From Alectoria sarmentosa (taxonomy: Eukaryota > Ascomycota > Lecanoromycetes > Lecanorales > Parmeliaceae): DNA of 12,618 bases. The DNA lies in assembly GCA_009733775.1 (NCBI GenBank), contig WOGZ01000603.1, positions 1 through 12,618 of the forward strand, in the 5' to 3' direction. Positions 1 through 9,308 of the stretch are shown here, in pieces (position 1 is the stretch's first letter; the number at the start of each line of letters is the position of its first letter). The notes under the pieces are model-generated. The model saw nothing but the letters and a program-made list of their open reading frames with translations, ran no database searches and was not told where the DNA came from. The translations under genes and the position numbers were made by a program.

Positions 1-88
1 TAATTATTTAATTATTTAATTATTTAATTATCTAATTATTTAATTATCTAATTATTTAATTATTTAATTATTTAATTATTTAATTATT
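1..88. repeat. 8-bp AT satellite, 11 tandem units
   Basis: Eleven head-to-tail copies of TAATTATT run from the first base of the window to 88, followed by a partial unit that fades by about 93. The only variants are C in place of the last T in units 4 and 6 (positions 32 and 48), both C/T transitions. The array probably continues to the left of the window, so its true length is unknown. Nothing suggests a telomere, because no G-rich strand motif is present. Confidence 0.95.
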
Positions 89-93
89 TAATA

Positions 94-3000
94 ATATAAT
101 TATAATAATTACTTTTATCGATAACGATAACAATATAAGCTTTAATATAAATATTACACGAACGAAAATTATTATATTTTATCTTTATATTACATTTTAC
201 TCGCGTGTTAAAATTTGTTAATAAATCGTATAATAAAATGTTTTTAATACGATTTAATTCTTTATATACGTAACGTGTAAAAAATATAATTATAAAACAT
301 TATTATTAAATTCTCTTAAACGAAATCTAATATAAAGATTTTATTTAATTTTTAAATAATAATTATTATTATAATAACGATTATTTACTTAAATATAATT
401 TTATATTTATATAATGCGATTTTAACTTCTGCGTGAATTTGACGATAATTTAAATAAAAAATTGCGAAATCGATTACTAGTTTCGCGCTTTCGTTAATTC
501 GAAGTTTTAACGTTAATAATTTTATTTATTTATTTAATTAATAGTTATTTAATCAAAGAGAAAATATATAAATATTAAATAATAATATATATATATTAAA
601 AAGTGATATATATTTATAATTACTTATATAATATCGATAATATTTTTTATTTTTATAATATTAAAACGTTTTCGAGTGATAACGTAATTAATAATATTAA
701 AATTTAAATTTATTCAAAAATAAAACTTTTTTTATATAAAAAAGTAACATATTCGTAAAAATTAAAATATTATTATTATTTTTAAATTCGATTATAAATA
801 TTTATTTACTTTAATCGTCTTATATATAATTATAATATATTCGTAAATAACGTTTTAAATTTTAATTACTTTATTTCGTTTATTTATTTATTTTAAAATA
901 AAAAATCATAAATAATTTAACTTTAATAGCGAGTTTTTTATAATAAGATTTTTATATTATAATAAAAAATTATAAATTTCGATTAAATATCAATAATATA
1001 AATAATTCGTATATACGAAAAATTTCGCTAATAAGCATTTTAATAATACTTTTAATAAATATATTATTATTATTCGTCGTATATAATATATAATAACGCT
1101 TTTTAATTAAACGATCGATTATAACTTATATAATATTATAACTTTCTAATAATGATAAATCGACGATAAAATTTATAATAATGTTTTATTAACGTTTTTG
1201 TTAAATTGAAAATAATTATAATAAACTATATTTACGATATTTAAAAGCTTTAATTTTTTTATAAATATAATAATTATTAATATATATAAAGAAATAAAAT
1301 AAAACTAAGTTAAAATATTTTAAAGTTATATATATAATTAATTATAAATTTAACGTCATTTTTTCATTTAAAAAAATTTCGAATAACGACTTTATATCTC
1401 TCGCATATTTTTATTAAAAATTTATATATAAAAATTTTACTTTTTTTGCTTTTTATTTTTTTTAATATATAATTTCTTTAAAATTTCGTGAATTATAAAG
1501 CTTACTTTTCGCTTTTTAAAAACGCAAAAATTACAAAGTTTGATTTATTACTCGTTTAATAAATAAATATTCAAATATTAATTTTAAAGTCGTATTAAGC
1601 CTACTCGAAACGATTGATATTTTTTTATTTCGTTTATTTATTTACGAAATCGCGTATAATCGTTTCTTTTATTAATTTATTAACTAATTATTAATATAAA
1701 TATATTCGATTTTAATATCTCTCGTTTAAACGTTATTAAACGTTTAAAACACGTATACGTCTTTTACTCGTTTTTTAAAACTTTAATTAACGTCTTTAAA
1801 ACTTTCTTCAACGAATTCGCTATTATTGACAATCGAAAATAAAATAAAAATTATTTATTATTTATTATTATTTATAAACGCGTAAAAAGACTTTTAAAAA
1901 GATTTCGATTTTTTTTTTTTTCTTATAATTGTCGTTTTTTTGAATTAATCAATTTTCGTTTTTTTAAAACGCGTTTTTTTCTTTTATTTCGTTTATTATA
2001 TTTTCTTTTATTTAATAACGCATTTTTTTAATTTTTTAAATAATCGAAAAATGCTTTAATTAATATAAAGAATTCTTTATTATAAGATTTATTAACAAAA
2101 AAATTTAATATCGATTTTTTTAATAATTCGTCTTTTAATTCTTTTTTGAAAATTATTTAATTTATTTAGTTTTCAATAAAATTAATAAATTATATTGCGC
2201 GTTATTTATATATTATAAAAATTTTACGATAAAATTTTGATTTTATAAATTAAATTTGCGAGCAATATAATACGACGTTATTTAAAAACAAAATATTAAA
2301 ATAATGTTATAATAACGATAAAATTAAAATTATTATATTTAAAATAAACGTTTTATAAAATAAAAATAAAAATAATAATTAAAACGAGAATGAAAAATAT
2401 TAAAATTTTTTAAAACGAATATAAATAGTTTTATTAATTTAAGCAAGCGTAATATTAATAATATTTTTTTTTTTTTTAAAATTTAATATAATAATTTTAA
2501 TTAATGAGTGTAAAAAATATCGCGTTTATAACATTTAATTTAATAATATCGCCTCGATAATTTCACAATAAATTATTATTAATTATTCGATAATTTCATT
2601 TACGTGTAAAATGTAAAGCGCGATTCTTATTTATATACTTACTTTAACATTTTTAAAAAGCGAAAGATTGATTTTAATTAAATTTACATTATAAATAACA
2701 TTTAAAATTAATTTATAACACGATATAACTTTTTTTCAATCGCGTTTTTTATATTAATTATATTAAATATAATTATTATAATAACATTAAATAATAATTT
2801 TATTTAAAAATTTTTTTCTTTTTCAAAGTATTAATTTTTACATTATTATTTTTAAAACGATATATAAAAAATTGAAAATTGATTTGATTATACGAAATTA
2901 TAAATTATTATATAAAAATTCGTAACATTATAATTTACGCACTTATAATCGTTTTATTTTAAATAAAATACTTATTATTTAAAAAAACGATATAAATAAT

Positions 3001-3602
3001 TTATTTAATATACTCGAGATGAGAGACGTTTTAATTAAAATTTAAAATAACGATAAATATAATACTTTATATTAATATCTCGCTTATATATTATTACGTT
3101 ATTTTTTTATCTTTTTATTCGACGAATAAGTATAATATAATAATATATTTATTATATATATTTTATTTAATAAAAGATTTTATATTAATCGAAATAATAA
3201 TAATAATTTCGTTTTACGAATTAATAATCGAGAAAGCTTAATACGAGTCACATTAATTTTTTTCTATAAATTTCTTTTTTTATTTCTTCAAATTTATTAA
3301 ATTGATTCTTTATAAATATTTTATATAAATTCGTTTTATTAAATTTAATCGTTTTTTTCATTAAAATAAGTTATTTAAACATTTTATTTACGATATATAT
3401 ATAATCGTTAAAAGTAATTAATTTTATTAAATAAAATAAAATCAAAAAATCATTCGAATTGATATTTATTAAATATTTATTAATGTTTAAATCGATGAAA
3501 TTATTATAAGCGTATAAATTAATAAATAACGTATTATTTTTTCTTTTTTATATTAAAAAGATTTACGATTTATGAAATAATTTTATTACAATTATATAAT
3601 TT
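94..3602. other. AT-rich flank, no recognisable gene
   Basis: This 3.5-kb stretch has the same composition as the rest of the window: stop codons in every frame, C and G mostly as CpG, and long A/T runs (for example T runs near 1908 and 2466). I read both strands and recognised no protein family, tRNA or rRNA. A slightly more CpG-rich patch at 388-510 is open on the minus strand for about 41 codons, but it has no motif I can name. The likeliest identity is older, heavily mutated transposon DNA into which the gypsy element landed. That is inferred from the shared mutation signature, not from homology. Confidence 0.6.
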
Positions 3603-3805
3603 TAATTATTACGAGCGTATTTTGTATTTTTAATAAAGTTAACTTTTTTAACATTATATTTTTTTAACACTATTCGATTAAGCTTAACGTGTTTTAATAA
3701 AAATATTTATTTTTATATAAATGTTTTTTTATATACATATTTTCTTTTTACTTAATTATTTTATTTAATATGTTTATATAATTTAATTTTATATCGATTT
3801 TAATA
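3603..3805 (+). repeat. 5' LTR of the gypsy element
   Basis: This matches 11616-11822 in the same orientation along its whole length. The strongest shared block is TTTTCTTTTTACTTAATTAT, next to TTTAATA and TATATCGAT. Differences are mostly C/T and G/A exchanges (for example the segment near 3670-3695 against 11690-11705) plus length changes in T runs. The ends read TAAT/TATTA on the left and TTAATA on the right, as expected if TG...CA termini were converted to TA...TA. The exact left edge could be 3603 or 3607. Confidence 0.85.
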
Positions 3806-5578
3806 TTATAATTAAGTTATCACATTAATTTTATTCGAATTAATAAACGAATTTAAGAAATTTGTTAATAAGAATTTTAATAAGAAATTAATTAATTTAT
3901 CGTATTTTTAAATAAGTTTATTATATAAATAATTCGTTACTAAAACCATTAAACGAAATAGCGTAACGATTTCGTTAATGAATAAGCGAGAAATAAATAA
4001 AAACATTAAATCATTCGTATAATTAACGAATTGAAAATAAATTCATTATTTATTATTTAAATATTTTAAGTTAAAACAATATCGATTATATCGTTTAAAA
4101 GATTATTATTAAAAATATTTAAATTTGTTACAATATTATCATCGAATAAGAAATCACGATTTTATAATTTTTTAAAGTTTATTTTCTTTTTTTCGCATTA
4201 TCAAATTTCTTCGTACGCAATTAACGACGATATAATAAATATCTTTTATATAAATAAAAAATGAAAAGAACGTTATTTAAATAATATATTATTTTCACGA
4301 AATTTCAATAAATGAATAAACGATTAAATAATATCTTTTATTATTTTTGATATATTAAATTAAAGATTTTTATTATACGAAAATCATTAAACACATTAAA
4401 TAAAAAGTGTTAAAATTCTTTTTAATTATAATACTCTTTAATATCACATTTTTTGAAATATTTAAATTTCTTTTTTTGTTTTTCTTTTCTATTTTCTTAT
4501 ATCTTATATCTTTTATATAATCTTTATTAAAATAAAATAAAATTACATTTAAGATTTTTTAAATAAAATTTAATTTCGTCGTATTTTAATCATGTTTGAA
4601 AATCTCTCTTAATAACATAATAAGTTTAATTTATAATATATTTATATTAATAACTAATTATTATATTAAATGTAAATTATATTTACAAAGTCTTTTAATA
4701 TATTAAATTAATTTCGTTTTAAATAAAACGAATTTCGTAAATTTATAATTCGTTTTCATAAAGTTATTATTAATGAAAACGATATTATAAATTTTTTATA
4801 TAAATTCAAATTAATAATTAAATAAACGAATAATATCGTTCGTGATTATTAAAAACGAAAAAAATAATTATAACGAAAAATCGATTTAAGAAAACTTTAA
4901 TTATTAAAAAATGATTTAAAAAATGAACGTTTTTATAATAAATTTAAAAATCGATTTATATTAAAGAATTATAAGATTATAAACATTTTTAATTTTTTTA
5001 TCTTTATTAATAACGTCGATTCTTTATAAATCGATTGAATTTTAAAAATGAAATAAAAACTTTTATTTAATAAGAATTATTATTTAAATAATATTTTATA
5101 AATTATTTATATTATTTCACGATTCGATAATAAATCAATAAATCATATTTTGATAAAACGATTACGAAATGCAATAAATTTATATACATTTAATATACAA
5201 ATGATAAATTAATTAATTAAAATTTATAAATATTTCGATCGAAAAGTTAATCTTAAACGTAAATTTCGAATATTTACATAAAATATAAAAAGGTTTATCG
5301 AGTTTTATTTAAATTTTATTCGTTTTAAAAATGCCTTTAATAAAAACGATGCATTTTTTTAAATAAGCTTTTTAAAAAGCTAATTATATAATTAAAACTT
5401 TTATATAACATATATAAAAGTTTCAATTTATTAAAAAACGCAAAGAAATATTATTTAAATTAAATAACAATTAATAAGCGAATTATTATTTTCGAATATT
5501 TATAACAATTTTTATTCGAATTATTATAATTTTAATAAAAAAGTCGTTTATAATCGTTATTATAACATTAATATTAAT
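3806..5578 (+). other. Gypsy leader and gag 5' region, unrecognisable
   Basis: By position between the 5' LTR and the zinc knuckle, this 1.8 kb should hold the untranslated leader, the priming site and the matrix/capsid part of gag. I could not align it to gag: this is the fastest-evolving part of such elements and stops are dense in all frames. No tRNA-complementary priming site is visible directly after the LTR, although several fungal chromoviruses self-prime and would lack one. A minus-strand gene is not suggested either. Confidence 0.5.
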
Positions 5579-5760
5579 AACTCGAACGATTTTAATTATC
5601 GAAACGATTTTCGTTTTAATTGTTAAATCAAAATATAAAATAATATCAAAAAAAATTATATATTATATTTATAACAAGGTCGATTATTATAAAAAGAATT
5701 ATATTATTCAAAATTAAACGAATATTAAAAAAAAGATATTAAAGAAAGCACGATTACATT
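5579..5760 (+). pseudogene. Gag nucleocapsid remnant (CCHC zinc knuckle)
   Basis: In the frame starting at 5661, codons to 5702 spell Y-Y-I-Y-N-K-V-D-Y-Y-K-K-N-Y. This is the CX2CX4HX4C spacing of a retroviral-type zinc knuckle with all four zinc ligands read as Tyr. TGT to TAT and CAT to TAT are single G-to-A or C-to-T changes, so one mutational process explains every ligand loss. The Gly before the histidine reads Asp (GGT to GAT). Upstream from 5579, in a shifted frame, lies an N/R/D-rich low-complexity stretch of the sort that precedes the knuckle in gag. The native protein would package the element's RNA. The capsid part upstream is unrecognisable. Confidence 0.75.
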
Positions 5761-6272
5761 TTTTAAGTATTAACGAGAAATGAAAATTAAATTATATCAA
5801 AACGAAAAACGATCACGATTCTTTTTTCGATTCGAATTTTTTTTTTATCAAAATCACGACGAAAAATAATAATAAAATGTGTTTAACGAAAATTTTAAAT
5901 TATTTTTTAACACGTCGATTTTTTCGAATAACGATTATATTATTATTATAAAAAAAAGTATATATTATTTACGAATTCTTTTGTGAATTGTTAATATATA
6001 AAAATTTATATTATAATAAATAAAATTATTATCATCGAAATATATAAACATTTATAAATCGAATTTTGTTTTTTTATTAAGTTGAATTATTATAAAAATA
6101 TAATAAATAATACGATTTAATTTTCGAAAAGTTATAAAAAAATAAATATAAAGTCGTTTTTAATATATTAAAAAATAAATTATTATTTATTTTTAAACGA
6201 TATAACTATAATAATAATAAGATATTATTATCAAAAAAAAATTTATCAAATATTTCATTTATTATTATTATA

Positions 6273-6482
6273 CGTTTTCTCAAATTTATTATTGAAAATA
6301 AATTAAATAAATGTAATTTTAATAATAAATTTATAAAAAATATTTTAAATAGAAAAAAATTAATATTAATTTTTAAAATATTTAAAGAAAAAATGAGTTA
6401 AAAATTCGATTTTATCGACATTTATAAAATTAATATATTAATTCATTATTATTTAATTCGAAAAAAAAACAAGCTTTTTTTT
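6273..6482 (+). pseudogene. Retropepsin-like aspartic protease remnant (tentative)
   Basis: In frame from 6273, the stretch around 6312-6350 reads C-N-F-N-N-K-F-I-K-N-I. This aligns to the protease active-site loop (I-D-S-G-S-T-K-N-F-I) if D, S, G, S and T became N, N, K, F and I by G-to-A or C-to-T changes. About 20 codons later the same frame has an FDFIDI...I-H-Y-Y-L-I-R-K-K-N segment that may correspond to the 'ILGxxWLRKHNP' region closing the protease domain. The position between zinc knuckle and RT is right. The native enzyme would cleave the Gag-Pol polyprotein. The catalytic Asp is gone. Confidence is moderate because the motif is short and AT-rich codons match easily. Confidence 0.55.
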
Positions 6483-6673
6483 TAATAATAAATGAAATTT
6501 ACGATATTATTAATAAATCTTTCGATATAAAATCGCAAATGTAAAAAAATAATCGTTTATTAATTAATAAATTATATTCGTATAAATTTAAGCGAAAATA
6601 TAAAAAATGTTATAAATTTTACATTTCGAAAATCATTTAAATTAATAATATTAAAATTTTCATTTATAAAAAA

Positions 6674-7480
6674 ATGCTTAATAAACTTTTTAAAAAATAT
6701 TATAATTATGCGAATATTTTCGATAAGTTAAAAACGAATATATCATTTTCACATCGTTTTTATAATTATAAATTAAAATTCGTTAAAAGAGTAAAAAAAA
6801 TCGCATTATCGAAAAATCGAATATATTCGTTATTAAATTATAAGCTCGAATAAGTTAAAATGTATTTAAATAAACATTTAAAAAAAGTATTTATTATATT
6901 TAATTATGCTTTATTCGTTTCGTTTATTTTATTTATTAAAAAATTAAATAAATGTTTTCGATTTTATTTAAATTGTCGAAAGTTAAACGTTATTATTAAA
7001 AGAAATCGATATTTTATCTCGTTAATAAATAAAGTTTTAATTAAAATATAAAAATGCAAATATTTTATACGATTAAATATTATCGTTATTTTTAATAAAC
7101 TTAAAAAACATTTAAATAATAAAAATTTAATTACATTTTTTTTTTAAAGTTTATAAATATTAAATGCTTTTATTTAAATTAATAAACGAATTTATTATTT
7201 ATTAATAATATATAATTTTTTTTTTTTTTAAAATATTTTAATAATTTTTATTAAATATATTTAAATAATATTTTCATTTATAGTAAAATTAAAAAAAATA
7301 CGTTTAAAATATTCGAGTAATTTTTCAAAAGTTACGCGAAGTTAATTTATAAATAAACATTTTTAAATGTGAATTTATTATTTAAAAATTAAATTCTTAA
7401 ATTTATTAATTTTTATTTATAAATTATAAATAAATCTCGTTAAAATATAAATCGTCGTCGATTTAATAAAGTTTATTAAT
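6674..7480 (+). pseudogene. Ty3/gypsy reverse transcriptase remnant
   Basis: This is the best-preserved coding relic. In one frame from 6674 it runs through a pre-RT segment (Y-Y-N-Y-A-N-I-F-D, as in 'HDYADVFS'), then S-H-R-F-Y-N-Y-K-L (as in 'PHRPYDHKIEL'). The open stretch 6860-7051 holds F-I-K-K-L-N for 'FVKKPNG', RFYLNCRKLN (6959-6988) for 'RFCVDYRKLN', and NRYFISLINKVL for 'NRYPLPLIDEVL'. RLNIIVIFNKL (7070 onward) stands for 'RLDIIAAFNKL'. After a T-run frameshift, 7152-7205 reads as 'YKYxVLPFGLTNGPATFQ'. After a second shift, 7258-7269 is YLNN followed by IFIYSK, for 'YLDDILIYSK'. All three catalytic Asp codons (7076, 7264, 7267) read AAT, each one G-to-A step. The native enzyme copies element RNA into DNA. 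Confidence 0.93.
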
Positions 7481-7514
7481 TTGAAGAAAATATAAGCTTT
7501 TATCGACTTTTATA

Positions 7515-7830
7515 ACTTTTTTAAAAAACTTTTTAAAGATAATTAAATCGATAATTCGTTTAATAAAAAAAGATACTATTTACGAATAATTATTCGTTTA
7601 TCAAAAAGCTTTTATTTAAATTGAAAATTAACGTTATATAAACTTTTATTTTATCACATTTCGATAAATTTAAAAAAACGAATTTTTTCGATTATATTAA
7701 CGAAGAAATATTATTATAATATAATAATAAAAACTTACTTCGATTAAATATAATTATGAAATTTATAATAAAAAATTACTAGTTATTATGTAATGTTTAA
7801 AATACTAACGATTTAAATTAAAATATATAA
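7515..7830 (+). pseudogene. RT connection and RNase H remnant, part 1 (interrupted)
   Basis: From 7524 the frame reads KNFLKIIKSIIRLIKKDT, matching the gypsy connection 'FxKNFSKIxRPLTxLTKKDTPFEW', then QKAF at 7602-7613. A shifted frame gives L-S-H-F-D-K-F ('LxHFDP') near 7650. The RNase H 'ETDASD' motif is not legible, so there is probably a small loss there. From about 7740 the frame returns with Y-N-Y-E-I-Y-N-K-K-L-L-V-I for 'NYEIYDKELLAI', then C-L-K-Y-stop-R-F-K-L ('CLxxWRPEL'), and is cut at 7830 by the nested element. The native domain degrades the RNA of the RNA/DNA hybrid. Confidence 0.88.
7826..7830. other. Target-site duplication, left copy (TATAA)
   Basis: Five bases immediately outside the left LTR of the nested element. 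They are identical to 9164-9168 outside its right LTR, and 5 bp is the usual duplication for Ty3/gypsy-type integrases. In AT-rich DNA a 5-base match is weak alone, but here deleting one copy plus the element restores the RNase H reading frame. Confidence 0.88.
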
Positions 7831-8057
7831 TATTAAAACAATTATATACGTTATCTTTTAACGTTATAAAAAAATATTGAAAATTAATTTTCTGCGTAAC
7901 GTATATAAAATCAATTTTAAAATTAGTTTTAAAGTTAATTTTAAAATTAATGATATTTTAACATTATCTTAACGAATAAACTTAAAAACACGATTTTTTC
8001 GCATTTTTTATATATTTAATTAACTTATATATAATATTTATCGTATATTTTTTAATA
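7831..8057. repeat. Left LTR of the nested mini-element
   Basis: This is collinear with 8937-9163 over 227 bases with no gaps. I count 19 differences: 17 transitions (C/T or A/G) and 2 transversions, about 92% identity. Differences occur in both directions, so each copy was mutated independently after insertion. Examples: 7832 A against 8938 G, 7839 C against 8945 T, 7991 region CA against TA. Confidence 0.93.
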
Positions 8058-8239
8058 TTTCATAAACTCGATTTATAACGATTAAAAAATAATATTTATT
8101 TAAATCGCACTTTTTATATAAATATTTTATTAATAAGAATTTAAAGTAGATTATTATTATATTACGATATTTCGTTTTTTTTAATTCGTAACTTTCGACG
8201 AATTGAATTATCGTAATTTAAATATAAAAAATATTAAAT

Positions 8240-8393
8240 TAAATTTCTTCGCATAAATTATTTAATCTTTTTACAAAAATATCAAGTTTTTTCGCATAAA
8301 GTAATTCGGTTTTTTTATATAAGCATTTAATTTTCTTTTATTAAATACTTTTTCTTAAATATAATTATAAAATATCGAATTAAATTTCTTCGA
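8240..8393. repeat. Degenerate repeat run upstream of the 54-bp array
   Basis: Loose relatives of the downstream unit recur here: TTCGCATAAATTATTTAAT, TTCGCATAAAGTAATTCGG, TATATAAGCATTTAATTTTC, and TTCTTCGAATAAAATATTTCG abutting the first clean unit. Spacing is irregular. This looks like the older, decayed edge of the same array. Confidence 0.6.
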
Positions 8394-8660
8394 ATAAAAT
8401 ATTTCGTTTTATATTATCGAATATCGCATTTTTTCAAGTTTCTTTATATAAAACATTTCGTTTTATATTATTAAATATCGTATTTTTTTAAGTTTTTTTA
8501 TATAAAACATTTCGTTTTATATTATCGAATATCGCATTTTTTCAATTTTTTATATAAAGCATTTCGTTTCATATTATGAATATCGCATTTTTTTAAATTT
8601 TTTCACATAAAGCATTTCGTTTTATATTATCGAATATCGTATTTTTTTAAATTTCTTTAT
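8394..8660. repeat. Five-copy tandem array, 52-54-bp unit
   Basis: Units begin at 8394, 8448, 8502, 8554 and 8607, giving periods of 54, 54, 52 and 53. Each starts ATAAAAC or ATAAAGC, then ATTTCGTTT, ATATTATCGAATATCG and a T-rich tail. Variation between units is mainly C/T and G/A plus 1-2-base length changes. In the units at 8448 and 8502, ATAAAAC and GTTTTAT form a perfect 7-bp inverted repeat around the loop ATTTC. The array fills the middle of the mini-element and has no open frame through it. Confidence 0.93.
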
Positions 8661-8713
8661 ACGAGCGTTAAGTTTCAAATTATTATTAAGTTTTTTATAT
8701 TATAAAGAAAAAC

Positions 8714-8910
8714 AAATTTTTATATTAAAATAACTTTTCGTATTATAAAAAAAAAAACTTTTTTTAAAGCGTCGTAACGCATTAAATTTTTATATTAAGA
8801 CGATATTTTCTCAAATTTTTATTAAGTGCAAATTTTTATATTAAAACGACATTTTTTAAATTTTTATTAACTTTCTCGTATTATAAAAGAAAAAAGTTCT
8901 TATATTAAAA
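8714..8910. repeat. Second, degenerate tandem array in the mini-element
   Basis: The word AAATTTTTATATTA recurs exactly at 8714, 8784 and 8830, with a diverged relative (CTTATATTAAAA) near 8899. CGTATTATAAAA recurs at 8739 and 8877. The periods (70, 46, about 69) are uneven, suggesting a compound unit with later indels. This array is unrelated in sequence to the 54-bp one immediately before it. Confidence 0.75.
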
Positions 8911-8936
8911 TATCGTAACGTATCGTTATAAAAAAA

Positions 8937-9163
8937 TGTTAAAATAATTATATACGTTATCTTTTAACGTTATAAAAGAATTTTGAAAATTAATCTTTTG
9001 CGTAACGTATATAAAATTAATCTTAAAGTTAATCTTAAAGTTAATTTTAAAATTAATCGTATTTTAATATTATTTTAACGAATAAACTTAAAAATACGAT
9101 TTTTTCGTATTTTTTATATATTTAATTAACTCATATATAATATTTATCGTATATCTTTTAATA
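8937..9163. repeat. Right LTR of the nested mini-element
   Basis: Partner of 7831-8057. This copy keeps the original TG at its left end (8937-8938). Near its middle it carries three and a half copies of a 12-bp subrepeat TTAATCTTAAAG (9017-9056). The left LTR shows the same subrepeat with C-to-T and G-to-A changes. The right edge TTTTAATA is the RIP-altered inverse of the left edge TGTTAAAA. Confidence 0.93.
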
Positions 9164-9168
9164 TATAA
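9164..9168. other. Target-site duplication, right copy (TATAA)
   Basis: Identical to 7826-7830. Joining base 7830 to base 9169 creates an AAC codon and continues the RNase H frame into I-S-I-K-I-F-T-N-Y-K-N. Confidence 0.88.
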
Positions 9169-9308
9169 ACATTTCGATAAAAATATTTACGAATTATAAA
9201 AATTTTATATATTTTATTAAAAAACGTAATTTAAGTCGTCGTTAAATTAAATATTTTAACATATTATTTAAATATAACATTAAAGTTATTTATCGTTCGA
9301 AATTATAA
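9169..9308 (+). pseudogene. RNase H remnant, part 2 (after the insertion)
   Basis: This continues the frame left at 7830. Codons 9189-9215 read TNYKNFIYF, the conserved 'TDHKNLEYF' of gypsy RNase H. L-S-R-R-stop (9231-9245) follows for 'LxRRQ', and the sequence around 9264-9300 reads K-Y-N-I-K-V-I-Y-R-S-K for 'xFxFxIxYRPGK'. Asp reads Asn, His reads Tyr, Gln reads stop and Pro/Gly read Ser/Lys, all C-to-T or G-to-A. The nested element therefore split one domain cleanly in two. Confidence 0.92.

Larger units (their letters stand above)
7831..9163. mobile_element. Nested non-coding mini LTR element (TRIM-like), 1333 bp
   Basis: Two 227-bp direct repeats bound an 879-bp interior with no protein-coding signal. 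They align without a gap at a constant offset of 1106 bases. Termini are TATTAAAA/TGTTAAAA on the left and TTTTAATA on the right, as expected from an original TGTTAAAA...TTTTAACA inverted pair after RIP. A seven-A purine run (8930-8936) directly precedes the right LTR, hinting at + orientation. The interior has about 180 bp of unstructured AT-rich DNA, then two tandem arrays. Size and lack of genes fit a terminal-repeat retrotransposon in miniature, mobilised by an autonomous partner not seen here. It inserted into the RNase H coding region after the gypsy element was already in place. Confidence 0.92.

Noticed and set aside
1590..1830. A CpG-richer block read on both strands for transposase or LINE motifs
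   Set aside because: Short open pieces on the minus strand gave no recognisable family motif, so no call is justified.
6603..6640. A second zinc knuckle beginning C-Y-K near 6608
   Set aside because: The spacing of later ligands does not fit CX2CX4HX4C, and it lies between protease and RT, where no knuckle is expected. The 5661-5702 copy fits fully.
6860..7051. A 63-codon open frame that could be called a small hypothetical gene
   Set aside because: Its sequence is the fingers region of a Ty3/gypsy reverse transcriptase with RIP substitutions, and homology continues on both sides past its start and stop. It is a fragment of pol, not a gene.
8394..8660. CRISPR array
   Set aside because: Whole 52-54-bp units are repeated head to tail with no unique spacers, and the array lies inside an LTR element in eukaryote-like DNA.
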